Below, in pieces: positions 53,806 through 62,381 of a stretch of 64,000 bases of DNA (positions are counted from its first letter, which is position 1; each line of letters begins with the position of its first letter). Origin of the DNA: Stappia sediminis (GTDB lineage: Bacteria; Pseudomonadota; Alphaproteobacteria; Rhizobiales; Stappiaceae). The notes under the pieces are model-generated. The model was given only the letters and a program-made list of their open reading frames with translations, was not told where the DNA came from and did no database searches. The position numbers and the translations under genes were made by a program. The stretch covers positions 372,001 through 436,000 of the forward strand of contig NZ_WUMV01000002.1 of the NCBI RefSeq assembly GCF_009826895.1, given 5' to 3'.

Positions 53806-54240
53806 AATCAATTGGATTTGAATAATTTAGATTGGGTGCAAAGTTAGTCTTCAATTTCATCTAATGATATTTTTTAAATGTTTACTAATATGATTGGAGT
53901 TTTGTTGATTTTGTAATTAATTCAATGCGTTGGTTTGGCTTTTTGATAATTTCGATTGTCTTGGCGGCTTCTTTTGGTTGGCTGTATTCCACGTATTGAT
54001 TGAATTTCAAATTACTTTAATTCGATTAATGTTCTGTCTTATAAGTATTATCTAAATTCAATTTAGTAAAAAAGTCGTTTGACCAAAGTACTGCCATAAT
54101 ATTTCCACGATATCTTCCTTTGTTTTTGGCGCAAATCGTGTAGTCTCTCTTTATGCAGCGCACAATTCTGCGTGCTGCGGAATACGCCTGTTCGACAGAC
54201 GGGTGCGCAAATTCAACTTAACGAATCGTGGGAGCTACCA
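53806..54240. other. AT-rich leader before the RTX gene
   Basis: No gene is present in these 435 bases. The first 320 or so are strikingly AT-rich compared with the flanking genes and full of AATTGAA/TTCAAATT-type words. Promoter elements and the shared motif at 54141-54157 lie near the end, followed by an imperfect inverted repeat (GCAGC ... GCTGC, about 54154-54178). The 5' leader to the start would be about 80 bases. Confidence 0.7.
54141..54157 (+). promoter_or_regulatory. Shared upstream motif, copy 2 (RTX gene)
   Basis: TAGTCTCTCTTTATGCA lies 84 bases before the RTX gene start, matching the copy ahead of the secretion operon at 14 of 17 positions and at a similar distance from the start codon. 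Candidate binding site for the MarR regulator or part of a shared promoter type. Confidence 0.5.
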
Positions 54241-54846
54241 ATGGCCACTTTAGAAGGCAGTGCCTATCAGGACTTCCTGGTCGGCACTAACGCGCCTGAC
54301 TTTATCTTCGGACTTGGCGGAAACGATATATTGCTCGGCAATGAGGGCGGCGATTTCGTCTTCGGCGATGATGGCAATGAAGTGATCTCCGGCGGAGAAG
54401 GAAACGACATGCTCTTCGGCGGAGCCGACGACGATGCGATTTTCGGAGATGCCGGCAACGACATGATCTTCGGCAATCAGGGCGACGACTACCTTTCCGG
54501 CGGCGAAGGCAACGATACCATTCTTGGCGGCGACGGAAACGACGTCATTGATGGCGGCGCAGGCAACGACGTCATGATCGGCGGAGACGGTTTCGACATC
54601 TTCGTGTTCAACGGCGGTGGCGGCAACGACCTGGTCATGGATTTCAACGCCGGCGAAGACCTGGTCCAGATTGCTTCAGACATCAACGGCACGGGTATAT
54701 CCTCGGCAGCCGATGTGGCCGCGCGCGCTTCGCAGGTCGGCAACAGCACGATCGTCGATCTGGGCAATGGCGACACGTTGACGTTGAACAACGTCGATGT
54801 GGACGACGTCCAGAGCGATCCCAGCACCTATTTCGTCATCTCGTGA
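54241..54846 (+). CDS. Small RTX calcium-binding secreted protein (wgeA/expE1-like)
   Basis: A 201-residue acidic protein with about eleven GGxGxDxxx nonapeptide repeats over residues 20-120 (for example SGGEGNDMLFGGADDDAIFG), the calcium-binding beta-roll of RTX proteins, and a C-terminal uncleaved type I secretion signal region ending DPSTYFVIS. It has no N-terminal signal peptide. The ATG at 54241 follows GGGAG. It lies directly behind the ABC exporter and adaptor, the likely export route. In Sinorhizobium the equivalent wgeA product is needed for galactoglucan export. Confidence 0.9.
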   Translation: MATLEGSAYQDFLVGTNAPDFIFGLGGNDILLGNEGGDFVFGDDGNEVISGGEGNDMLFGGADDDAIFGDAGNDMIFGNQGDDYLSGGEGNDTILGGDGNDVIDGGAGNDVMIGGDGFDIFVFNGGGGNDLVMDFNAGEDLVQIASDINGTGISSAADVAARASQVGNSTIVDLGNGDTLTLNNVDVDDVQSDPSTYFVIS

Positions 54847-54859
54847 TGATGAAGGAGAT

Positions 54860-54886
54860 CCGGGCGCCAGCCTCACTGGCGCCCGG
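54860..54886 (+). terminator. Strong hairpin after the RTX gene
   Basis: A perfect 11-base stem, CCGGGCGCCAG and CTGGCGCCCGG, with loop CCTCA starts 14 bases after the RTX gene stop. There is no T-run. It could attenuate read-through into the glycosyltransferase genes or stabilise the RTX message so that the secreted protein is made in excess. Confidence 0.65.
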
Positions 54887-55016
54887 CGATCCGTTCTGCC
54901 TGAACCAGGCCGGCAAAACGTCGGTTCGGATTCAATGTGTTGGTGTTTTCCCTTGCCGGTTCGGTTCCGCTATCGCGGCGCATTCCCCGGCAGTCTTCCG
55001 CAAAAGATAGTGATCC

Positions 55017-57236
55017 ATGCCGATGCTTGATTCTGTAAGTCCGAATGACAGGATGACATTTGAAACTCCCGAGGTTTTCACGCTCGCTTCCGGTGTCTGC
55101 CTCGTCGTTTGGGACCTTCAGAACCGGGCCTGGACATCCCCCCGCCTGGAAGAAAGGGACGGCGGAAAGCTTTCGCCGGTTGCATGCGTGCGCCTTGCAC
55201 GAAATGACGGCGGAACAAGACTTCTTTGGGTATTTCGCAATGACGCGAACAAAACGCGTGAATTGCGGGCAAGCGCGGGTGCGATAGCGTCCGAGACGGA
55301 TATCCATGTGCCGCAGCCGGATGATATCGCTTTCGCGGATCCTCGAACGATCCTCAAGAACCTGTCGCTCAACGGTCGCGCGGCTATGATTTCGGCGCTT
55401 CTCAATACCTGGCCGGGGATCTTCAAGCTTGGCAGGAGCCGCAGTTTTACGGAGTTCGTCCTTCGCCTGCTTGGCGAGTTGAGTGAAGATCCGCCGCTGG
55501 CTGCCTGTTCGGCATCGGTCGGCGCGACCCGCATAATCGAGACGCGACTGGACGCAGGGTGCGATACCGTTTTGACGGCATCCCTTGTGACCGGCAATGG
55601 GGTGATGCGAATTGGCGGGAGTCCCTGCATTCTCGAGGAAAGCTCGAAAAACCGCCATCCCGTAATTTTGCTTGCAGAAATGCCGGTTCTTCCCAAGGGC
55701 GGATATCTGGTGCTTACCGGGCCTTGGGGGCTTGCGGTGCGCAAGCTCGATTTTTCCGCTGCCGGACAATCGCTCGTCCAGTGGTGGAATGCCCGAAAGC
55801 CCAGGAATGCGCGTCTTCGCGACTATGTAGTCTCGGTGCTCGGATCCCGTTCGAGGCAAGCGCGCTCAGCTGTGGTGGAGATGCAACTGGCAGACCCGCT
55901 TCCGGCAAGGCGCGTCAGCGGCGAGGGGCGCTTGTCTTCCCTGGCCGTGGAGGTTGCTCTTGGGGGAGAAAACGGAGTCCTGGTCGGCGGATGGATGCAT
56001 GACCCGATCGGGATGGTCGAAGCTATAGATCTGATCGATACATCCGGCGTATCGCATACGCTCGAATTGAATGAATTTCCGGGTGTTTTGCCCGAGGAGC
56101 AGGGCGCGCAACGCGTCACATGCTTTGCCGCGTTCGCGCCGGTAGCGAATTCATTCGACATTATGCTTCAGCCGCGTTTTGAGGCGAGATTCGCCTCCGG
56201 TGCGCGCCATTCGCTCATTCCGCCGCCGCAGCCGAGCGATCTCAATGAGATCAGAAGGCGGATGTTGTCGATCGTTCCACCTCAGCATCTTGCCGACGGC
56301 ATGCTCGAAAGTTGTCTCGCACCGGCCCTGTCGTCGATCCAGCATCGAATTCGGGCGTCGGTTGGCCGGCCAAAGGTGTCGGATATGGGTGTCGAGCATG
56401 CCAATCCCCAGGTTTCGATCGTCATTCCACTTTACAGGGAACTGGGGTTTCTCAAGGCGCAATTCGCCGCGCTGGCGACCGATCCATGGATCTCGGCAAA
56501 TGCCGAATTGATCTACGTGCTCGACTCGCCCGAGCAGGCGGGAGATGTCGAGGATCTGCTCGGCAGTTTCCATCTTCTGTTCGGGCAATCCGTAAAGCTG
56601 GCCGTGATGGAGAGGAATGCCGGATACGCAATGGCGTGCAACGCCGGAGCGCGTGTCGCTCGCGGCAGATACATCGCGATGCTCAATTCGGACGCGATCC
56701 CGGCAAAAGCCGGATGGCTCTCGTTGCTCGCAGCTTGCCTGCAGCGCGATGAGGGTATTGGTGTGGCCGGGGCCAAGCTTCTTTATGAAGACAATGCCAT
56801 CCAGCACGCCGGGCTTCACTTCATCCAGAACCAGGCCGGCAAGTGGTTCAATCACCACTATTTCAAGGGTTTTCCGCGTCATTTCGCCGATGCGAATGCC
56901 GAAAGGCAAGTCCCGGCGGTGACCGGCGCTTGCCTCGTGGTCGAGCGGAAGACTTACGAGGCCGTTGAAGGCTTCACGGAAGATTATGTTATCGGCGACT
57001 ACGAGGACAGCGACCTTTGCCTGAAGGTCAGGCGATCGGGGCAGGGCATCGCATATGTTCCCGAAGCCGAACTCTACCACTTCGAGCGCCGGTCGATCCG
57101 CAAGAATGCCGATTACACGCGCGGCGTCGCTTCCCAATACAACAGGTGGCTGCACCAATGCCGCTGGGAAGACGAGATCAAGGAGTTGATGACCGCGCCT
57201 GACGGCGCAAGCCGGGGCAAGAGGGTTGCCGCATGA
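55017..57236 (+). CDS. Large GT2-family glycosyltransferase (wgeB/expE2-like)
   Basis: A 739-residue protein. The N-terminal 450 residues have no clear named domain but contain a GVLVGGWMHDP module near residue 320 that recurs in two later genes. A GT-A family 2 domain runs from about 463 to 715: VSIVIPLYRELGFLK, then MLNSDAIPAKAGW in the nucleotide-sugar/metal position, VTGACLVVERKTYE and the acidic GDYEDSDLCLKVRRSG expected to supply the catalytic base. It probably adds a sugar to the polysaccharide repeat. ATGA-coupled to the methyltransferase gene. Confidence 0.87.
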   Translation: MPMLDSVSPNDRMTFETPEVFTLASGVCLVVWDLQNRAWTSPRLEERDGGKLSPVACVRLARNDGGTRLLWVFRNDANKTRELRASAGAIASETDIHVPQPDDIAFADPRTILKNLSLNGRAAMISALLNTWPGIFKLGRSRSFTEFVLRLLGELSEDPPLAACSASVGATRIIETRLDAGCDTVLTASLVTGNGVMRIGGSPCILEESSKNRHPVILLAEMPVLPKGGYLVLTGPWGLAVRKLDFSAAGQSLVQWWNARKPRNARLRDYVVSVLGSRSRQARSAVVEMQLADPLPARRVSGEGRLSSLAVEVALGGENGVLVGGWMHDPIGMVEAIDLIDTSGVSHTLELNEFPGVLPEEQGAQRVTCFAAFAPVANSFDIMLQPRFEARFASGARHSLIPPPQPSDLNEIRRRMLSIVPPQHLADGMLESCLAPALSSIQHRIRASVGRPKVSDMGVEHANPQVSIVIPLYRELGFLKAQFAALATDPWISANAELIYVLDSPEQAGDVEDLLGSFHLLFGQSVKLAVMERNAGYAMACNAGARVARGRYIAMLNSDAIPAKAGWLSLLAACLQRDEGIGVAGAKLLYEDNAIQHAGLHFIQNQAGKWFNHHYFKGFPRHFADANAERQVPAVTGACLVVERKTYEAVEGFTEDYVIGDYEDSDLCLKVRRSGQGIAYVPEAELYHFERRSIRKNADYTRGVASQYNRWLHQCRWEDEIKELMTAPDGASRGKRVAA

Positions 57237-58075
57237 ATACGGTTGCCCTTGTCCGCGAACCGTTTATCCAGCCAGCACCCCTTCAGGGCGAACGGCTGAA
57301 CGATTTCCTGAAGGTCGTTGAGCGCAACCGTTTCCTGCCGGTCCCGCCGCGCGATTCGATATTCGTGGGGGACGGGGACTTTCGTACGATTGGCTTGGAA
57401 TTCCTGCGCTATTTCATTGAGATCGGTGGATTGAGGGAAAACGATCGCGTTCTCGACGTGGGCTGCGGCATAGGCCGCATGGCGGTTCCGCTTACTCAAT
57501 ATCTGGATCCCGCGGCGGGTGAATATGCCGGCGTAGATCCTGCCGCATCGGGAATTGAATGGTGTTCGCGCAACATCGCCAGCCACTATCCTAACTTCCG
57601 TTTCACGCATATCGACGTGTCGCATCCGCTCTACAACCCTGATGGTTGTGTGGACGGTTCCGCCATTGCCTTGCCGTTCTCCGCGGGGGCGTATGACTTC
57701 GTGATCATGACGAGCGTCGTCACCCATCTTCCGGCATGCGAAATCCGTCCGTATTTCGCTGAAATTGCAAGGTTGCTGGCGCCCGGAGGGCGTTTCTTCA
57801 TCTCGGCATTCGTCATCGAAGACGGCATCGAACTGGATGGTGATGGCCGCGACCCCCGCCTCGGCTTCGAGCGTGAGGGGCAAGGGAGCGCGTGGCATGC
57901 CAACAAGGAAACGCCGCTTGCGGCCGTCGCCTTTGATGACGGGTTTCTGGATCGGCATCTGCGGGCGTCGGGTTTCGAGCTCGCGATCAAGCAACTGGGG
58001 CGTTGGCGCGGAAAGTCCGACGCACCGAATTATCAGGACTTCATTGTCGCGGTTAAGACGGCGAGGGGGGCATGA
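57233..58075 (+). CDS. SAM-dependent methyltransferase (wgeC/expE3 position)
   Basis: A 280-residue class I methyltransferase. Motif I VLDVGCGIGRMAVPL lies near residues 73-87, an acidic motif II segment YAGVDPAASGIEW follows, and VTHLPACEIRPYFAEIARLL is the later part of the fold. The acceptor is unknown; in this cluster it may methylate a sugar or a lipid-linked intermediate. It is ATGA-coupled on both sides. Confidence 0.85.
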   Translation: MNTVALVREPFIQPAPLQGERLNDFLKVVERNRFLPVPPRDSIFVGDGDFRTIGLEFLRYFIEIGGLRENDRVLDVGCGIGRMAVPLTQYLDPAAGEYAGVDPAASGIEWCSRNIASHYPNFRFTHIDVSHPLYNPDGCVDGSAIALPFSAGAYDFVIMTSVVTHLPACEIRPYFAEIARLLAPGGRFFISAFVIEDGIELDGDGRDPRLGFEREGQGSAWHANKETPLAAVAFDDGFLDRHLRASGFELAIKQLGRWRGKSDAPNYQDFIVAVKTARGA

Positions 58076-59334
58076 CCATGCGAATTCTTGTGCTGGCACA
58101 TAATCATCCCTCGCTTCATCCAGGTGGCACGGAGACCGTGGCCCACGAGCTTTTCCGCGAATACCGCGATGCTGGGCACGAGGCTTTGTTTCTTGCCGCT
58201 ACCAACCGTCTCCATCGGGAACCGCATCCGGGGACGAGCTTTCAGGCAATCGGCGACAGCCGTGACGAAATCCTGATGTGGGCAGGGCATTTCGACAGGC
58301 TCAGCATGAGCCAGATCGATCTCTACGGCTTCGTTCCCGATATGAAAAACCTGCTGGAGACGTTCCGGCCGGACGTCGTCCACATTCATCATCTGCTGTT
58401 GTTCGGTGTAGAGCTTCCGACCCTTATCCGCAGAACGCTTCCGGATGCGCGCATCGTCATGACGTTGCACGATTATTACGCGATTTGCGCAAACGACGGC
58501 GTGATGATGAAAAGCCCGCAGGAGCAATGCGCGGCATTCGAGCAGGGTGGACTTTGCAGCTGTATCGAAGATGTGCCGGCCGAGCGGATGCGCCTCAGGG
58601 AACGATATATCAAGACGCACCTCGAGGCTGTCGATCAATTCACATCACCCAGCGCATTCCTGCGCGATGCCTATGTAAGGTGGGGTATTGCGGGCGAAAA
58701 GATCGAATTGCTGCCCAACGGCAGGCCCGATGTGGATGCCGCCCTCGCAAGAAGCACCCTCTGCGATGCGAGGAACGTTTTCGGCTACTTCGGCAATCTT
58801 ACGCCCTGGAAAGGGATAGAGGTACTATTACGCGCCTGCAAAAGGCTCATTGAAGCGGACGTCGAATTCGAGCTTCGGGTGCATGGCGGAGCGCCTTTCC
58901 AGGGGGAGCGATTTGTCGACGAGATAGACGCGCTTTTCGACGAAACATCCGCCCGCGTCACCCGTGTCGGGCCTTACCGGCCGGAAGATATTCCGCGATT
59001 GATGCAGTCGATCGATTGGGTGGTGGTTCCTTCCGTCTGGTGGGAGAACGCGCCGCTCGTGATCGCAGAGGCACGCCAGCACAAGCGTCCCGTCATTGCA
59101 AGTGGCGTGGGCGGCATGGCCGAAGCGGTCAAGGATGGGGTCGACGGCCTGCATGCGCAAAGGAGCGATGTTTCCGATCTTGCGCGTGTCATGCGGCTTG
59201 CTGCCGGCGACCCGGATCTCCACCGCAGGCTTGTGGCCAACAACAGGCAGCCGCCATCGGTCGCGGCCGTGGCCGAGAGATATCTGCGCTTGTTCGCGAA
59301 ATTGAAGGCCGCGCCGCAGAACGCCGCGGCCTGA
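58072..59334 (+). CDS. GT4-family glycosyltransferase (wgeD/expE4 position)
   Basis: A 420-residue GT-B enzyme. The acceptor domain opens with ILVLAHNHPSLHPGGTETVAHE; the donor domain includes NVFGYFGNLTPWKGIEVLL, then VVVPSVWWENAPLVIAEARQHKRPVIAS with the EX7E-type Glu pair region, and GVGGMAEAVKDGVDGL. A Cys-rich insert (DGVMMKSPQEQCAAFEQGGL plus CSC) lies near residues 140-165. The closely similar paralogue five kilobases on (62378) shares this plan. The start overlaps the methyltransferase stop. Confidence 0.88.
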   Translation: MTMRILVLAHNHPSLHPGGTETVAHELFREYRDAGHEALFLAATNRLHREPHPGTSFQAIGDSRDEILMWAGHFDRLSMSQIDLYGFVPDMKNLLETFRPDVVHIHHLLLFGVELPTLIRRTLPDARIVMTLHDYYAICANDGVMMKSPQEQCAAFEQGGLCSCIEDVPAERMRLRERYIKTHLEAVDQFTSPSAFLRDAYVRWGIAGEKIELLPNGRPDVDAALARSTLCDARNVFGYFGNLTPWKGIEVLLRACKRLIEADVEFELRVHGGAPFQGERFVDEIDALFDETSARVTRVGPYRPEDIPRLMQSIDWVVVPSVWWENAPLVIAEARQHKRPVIASGVGGMAEAVKDGVDGLHAQRSDVSDLARVMRLAAGDPDLHRRLVANNRQPPSVAAVAERYLRLFAKLKAAPQNAAA

Positions 59335-59345
59335 GGAGATAGGAT

Positions 59346-60107
59346 ATGTCCGTCGCCAAAGCCGAACCGGCACAGACTTCACCCCGGGAGACCGGCGCGC
59401 GCGAAGGTACCAAGATCCAGGGCCGTATCGATGCCTTCGAGGATGGCAGGCTCTACGGTTGGGCATGGGATGCGGTTCATCCGGAAAGCCGGATGACGAT
59501 CCAGGTGTTCCTTGACGGACGACGATTGGTCACAACGGTCGCGGACACTCCCCGGGTCGATCTTCGCCGCAATGGCATAGGCGACGGAGCCTATGCTTTC
59601 GACCTCGAATTGCCGCAGGAAGCAAAAGCCTCGCCGGACGGATTGTCGGTTGTTGCCGTTTCGCCGCTCGACGGTTCGAAGCAGGCCCTGCGTCAGCCCG
59701 AGGCGGGGGAACGGGCGGCCGAAGCGGCGATCGCGCTTCCCTTGGCACGTGTAATGGAAAAGCTGGACCGGCTGCTGGCCGCACAGCGTCAGATCGCCGT
59801 CGGCCAAAGAGACGCGACGGCATTGCTGAAGGACACGACAAGCCGTCTCGACACGCTTGCCTCGACTGACGGGGAACTTGGTGAAGCGCTCGCCCTGCTG
59901 CGGGGAGGCCAGGGAGACCTTTCGCAGCGCGTCCAGGATCTTGAAGTATTTCTCGTTCGTTTTGACACGACGTTGAAGGCTTTCGAGGACCGCCTTGCCG
60001 ACCTCGCGGACAGACGCAGCGGCGGAGCGCCTCTCCACTTCATGCTCCTTGCGACGCTCGTCGGTGCCGTCGTCGGCATGATCGGCGCCATGATCGCAGG
60101 GTTCTGA
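59346..60107 (+). CDS. Membrane-anchored protein with GW module (wgeE/expE5 position)
   Basis: A 253-residue protein of no named family known to me. It has an N-terminal beta-rich module (IDAFEDGRLYGWAWDAVHPE ... RRNGIGDGAYAFDLELP, residues 22-95), a helical, probably coiled-coil middle (125-225), and a single C-terminal span FMLLATLVGAVVGMIGAMIAGF at about 231-252. The tail anchor places the rest in the cytoplasm or periplasm. It may tether the polysaccharide enzymes at the membrane. Confidence 0.7.
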   Translation: MSVAKAEPAQTSPRETGAREGTKIQGRIDAFEDGRLYGWAWDAVHPESRMTIQVFLDGRRLVTTVADTPRVDLRRNGIGDGAYAFDLELPQEAKASPDGLSVVAVSPLDGSKQALRQPEAGERAAEAAIALPLARVMEKLDRLLAAQRQIAVGQRDATALLKDTTSRLDTLASTDGELGEALALLRGGQGDLSQRVQDLEVFLVRFDTTLKAFEDRLADLADRRSGGAPLHFMLLATLVGAVVGMIGAMIAGF

Positions 60108-60110
60108 GGG

Positions 60111-62381
60111 ATGACGGACATAAGCAAGAGCAATGTTCTTAATCACGTCCACGGGATCGAAGTCGTAATGGATCACAGTGCAGAGACCGAGACGCAAACA
60201 AATCAACCCAACGCCCGCAGGTCATTGTTTCCGACCGACGGGCATACGGCGATACTCGCAATCCTTGACGAGGCGCATGCGCTCGTTGCCGGCCGCGGCG
60301 ATGCCATGTCCGCAAGCATGCCTATCCTATTGAACGGCGATCCCAACTCGCAGGTTCAGGGGCTTGTGGTCGGCTGGACGCCCGAACCGGCGCGAGAAGC
60401 GGAAGATCAGGCATTTCTGGCGCTCGTGCCTCTTCGCAACATGCGGCGCGGTCATCTTGAATCGATCGTGATGCGCGGCCGTGGAAAACCGGTGCGCTAT
60501 TCCATTCCCGCAGGCCCGCACGGGCTGGATGATTTTCTCGAAATCGTTGGCAGGAGTGCAGGCGCGAGCTTTCCGGAAGTCATAGACGGGCTCGCGGAGG
60601 GGTTGATCGCCGGCGACCCGTCATCGCGCAACATGCAATCCGCCGCGGCAATTTTGCAGAAGGTTTCACGCAACGATGGTTGTGTGGAAGTCGTTGGTCG
60701 GTTCGAGGAAGGCGAAGTCTTCGTCCAGGGTTGGGCGCAGCGTCTTTCGTCAGGCAGGATGAAGGTCATTGCCATCGATCACACGCCGAGGATTGCCCAA
60801 TTTTCCTGCGGGATATTCGAACGCGATGATCTGGGCGGCCGGGGGCAAGGCTATGCCGGTCTGCTTGAAACCCCGGAAGGGCTCGACCCGCAGCGGCTTC
60901 AACGGCTGCTCTATCGCGGGCGCGATGGGTGGAATTCAATCGAAGTCTATGATCGCCGCGTCATCGTCGATCCGCGCAGTGCGCCCGGGCACGTGCGCGC
61001 CGTGTTGCCTCGCCTGGTCGCAGCGAGTGAGCCGCTTTCTAAACTGAGGCGCGCGGCCAATCGGTTTGACGGGCGCGAAACGATCAGCGAGCTGCCGCTG
61101 CCAGTGCGCATCGGGATCGATCTTTCGGTCGAAGTGGAAAACGGTGGCATTCTTCTGTCGGGATGGCTTCTCGATCCCGACCGGCACGTGGAGGCGGTCC
61201 TGATCCGCTCTGGAGGCAAGTCCGCCAGGCTGGATGATATCTGGACCGCCAATAACCGGCGAGATGTATCGGCGGCATATTGCGCGGAAAAGCTTTTTGC
61301 CGGGCTCGACCCGGACGATCATTCGCATGGCTTCATCGCGTTCGCCCAGAACCTTCACGCGAAGCAGGGCGACACGCCCTATATCGAAATCAGGCTAAAG
61401 AACGGCTATTCGGCATACGAACCGCTTTCCGTCGCTCATGTGTCGCTGAAAAGCGCGTTGACGCGCCTGCTTTCCATCCACGATCCGTCCACCGCCTTGT
61501 CGAGCGAGGTGATCGAACACCACTACGCGTCCATGGTTTTTGGAGCGGAGCGCAATGCGCCCGAAGCAGGCGAAACGGTCGATTCCCCGGAATTTCCAGA
61601 TGCGGCTCAGAAGGCTCTCGTAATCGGAACCGATGCGTGCATCGACCAGGTCGGCACGTTGCTCGCCCTTGTTGCGCTCGATCCTCTGGTTCGAAGTCTT
61701 CCGATCGTGCTGGCGGGGCCTCGCAGGGCTCTGGCGGAACATATCGGAGAACTGAAGCGGGTCGCGAATTTCTACCATCTTTGCGTGCGGATCGTTCTTG
61801 CCGACGGGGTGGAGGATAGTTGCGACGCACTGGAGGCCGGTATCGCAGCGGCCCCCGCGGATACGCTCGTCTGCCTCTCGTCCCATGTGTTGCCGCGTCT
61901 TCCCGGGTGGATCGCGCCGCTGGAAAGGGCCTTTCGCGCGCGCAACAACCGGTGCATCGCCTGCCCGACGATCCTTTATGAGGACGATTCCATCCGCTGG
62001 GCAGGTATGTGGATCAAGGAAGGTCCGAAGGGACATGGCCTTGAGGATCACTATGCAGGTTATCCGCGTGGCGCACTCTTTGGCGCGGAACCCAGCGAAG
62101 TAGCCGCCGGCACGCTTGAATGCTGCATGCTTTCCAGATCTGCCTTCGCCGCTGCCGGCGGTTTCACCCGCGGATACCTCGGTACTGAAGAAAAAAGCCT
62201 GGACGCCGCCTTGAAGATGCGGCGGGCCGGTGTGTCTTCCATTTGGGTGCCGCAGGTGGAAATGCTGCGTCCCGAGGAAAGATCGGAAAACGGTCAACTC
62301 TGGCCGAACCTTGCCAAAAGGGTCGACCGGCAGGCATTCGATCGCCGGTGGTCGCTTGCAATCTCCAACATGAACGGATGA
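60111..62381 (+). CDS. Large GT2-like protein, probably non-catalytic (wgeF/expE6 position)
   Basis: A 756-residue protein. Three GW modules appear: GLVVGWTPEPA near residue 85, EVFVQGWAQRL near 200 and GGILLSGWLLDP near 345. The C-terminal 250 residues align by eye with the GT2 domain of the gene at 55017 (CPTILYEDDSIRWAGMWIKE, YLGTEEKSLDAALKMRRAG), but the nucleotide-sugar acidic motif is replaced (CLSSHVLPRLPGW for MLNSDAIPAKAGW) and the catalytic acidic run is altered. It looks like a duplicated, non-catalytic partner. Confidence 0.7.
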   Translation: MTDISKSNVLNHVHGIEVVMDHSAETETQTNQPNARRSLFPTDGHTAILAILDEAHALVAGRGDAMSASMPILLNGDPNSQVQGLVVGWTPEPAREAEDQAFLALVPLRNMRRGHLESIVMRGRGKPVRYSIPAGPHGLDDFLEIVGRSAGASFPEVIDGLAEGLIAGDPSSRNMQSAAAILQKVSRNDGCVEVVGRFEEGEVFVQGWAQRLSSGRMKVIAIDHTPRIAQFSCGIFERDDLGGRGQGYAGLLETPEGLDPQRLQRLLYRGRDGWNSIEVYDRRVIVDPRSAPGHVRAVLPRLVAASEPLSKLRRAANRFDGRETISELPLPVRIGIDLSVEVENGGILLSGWLLDPDRHVEAVLIRSGGKSARLDDIWTANNRRDVSAAYCAEKLFAGLDPDDHSHGFIAFAQNLHAKQGDTPYIEIRLKNGYSAYEPLSVAHVSLKSALTRLLSIHDPSTALSSEVIEHHYASMVFGAERNAPEAGETVDSPEFPDAAQKALVIGTDACIDQVGTLLALVALDPLVRSLPIVLAGPRRALAEHIGELKRVANFYHLCVRIVLADGVEDSCDALEAGIAAAPADTLVCLSSHVLPRLPGWIAPLERAFRARNNRCIACPTILYEDDSIRWAGMWIKEGPKGHGLEDHYAGYPRGALFGAEPSEVAAGTLECCMLSRSAFAAAGGFTRGYLGTEEKSLDAALKMRRAGVSSIWVPQVEMLRPEERSENGQLWPNLAKRVDRQAFDRRWSLAISNMNG

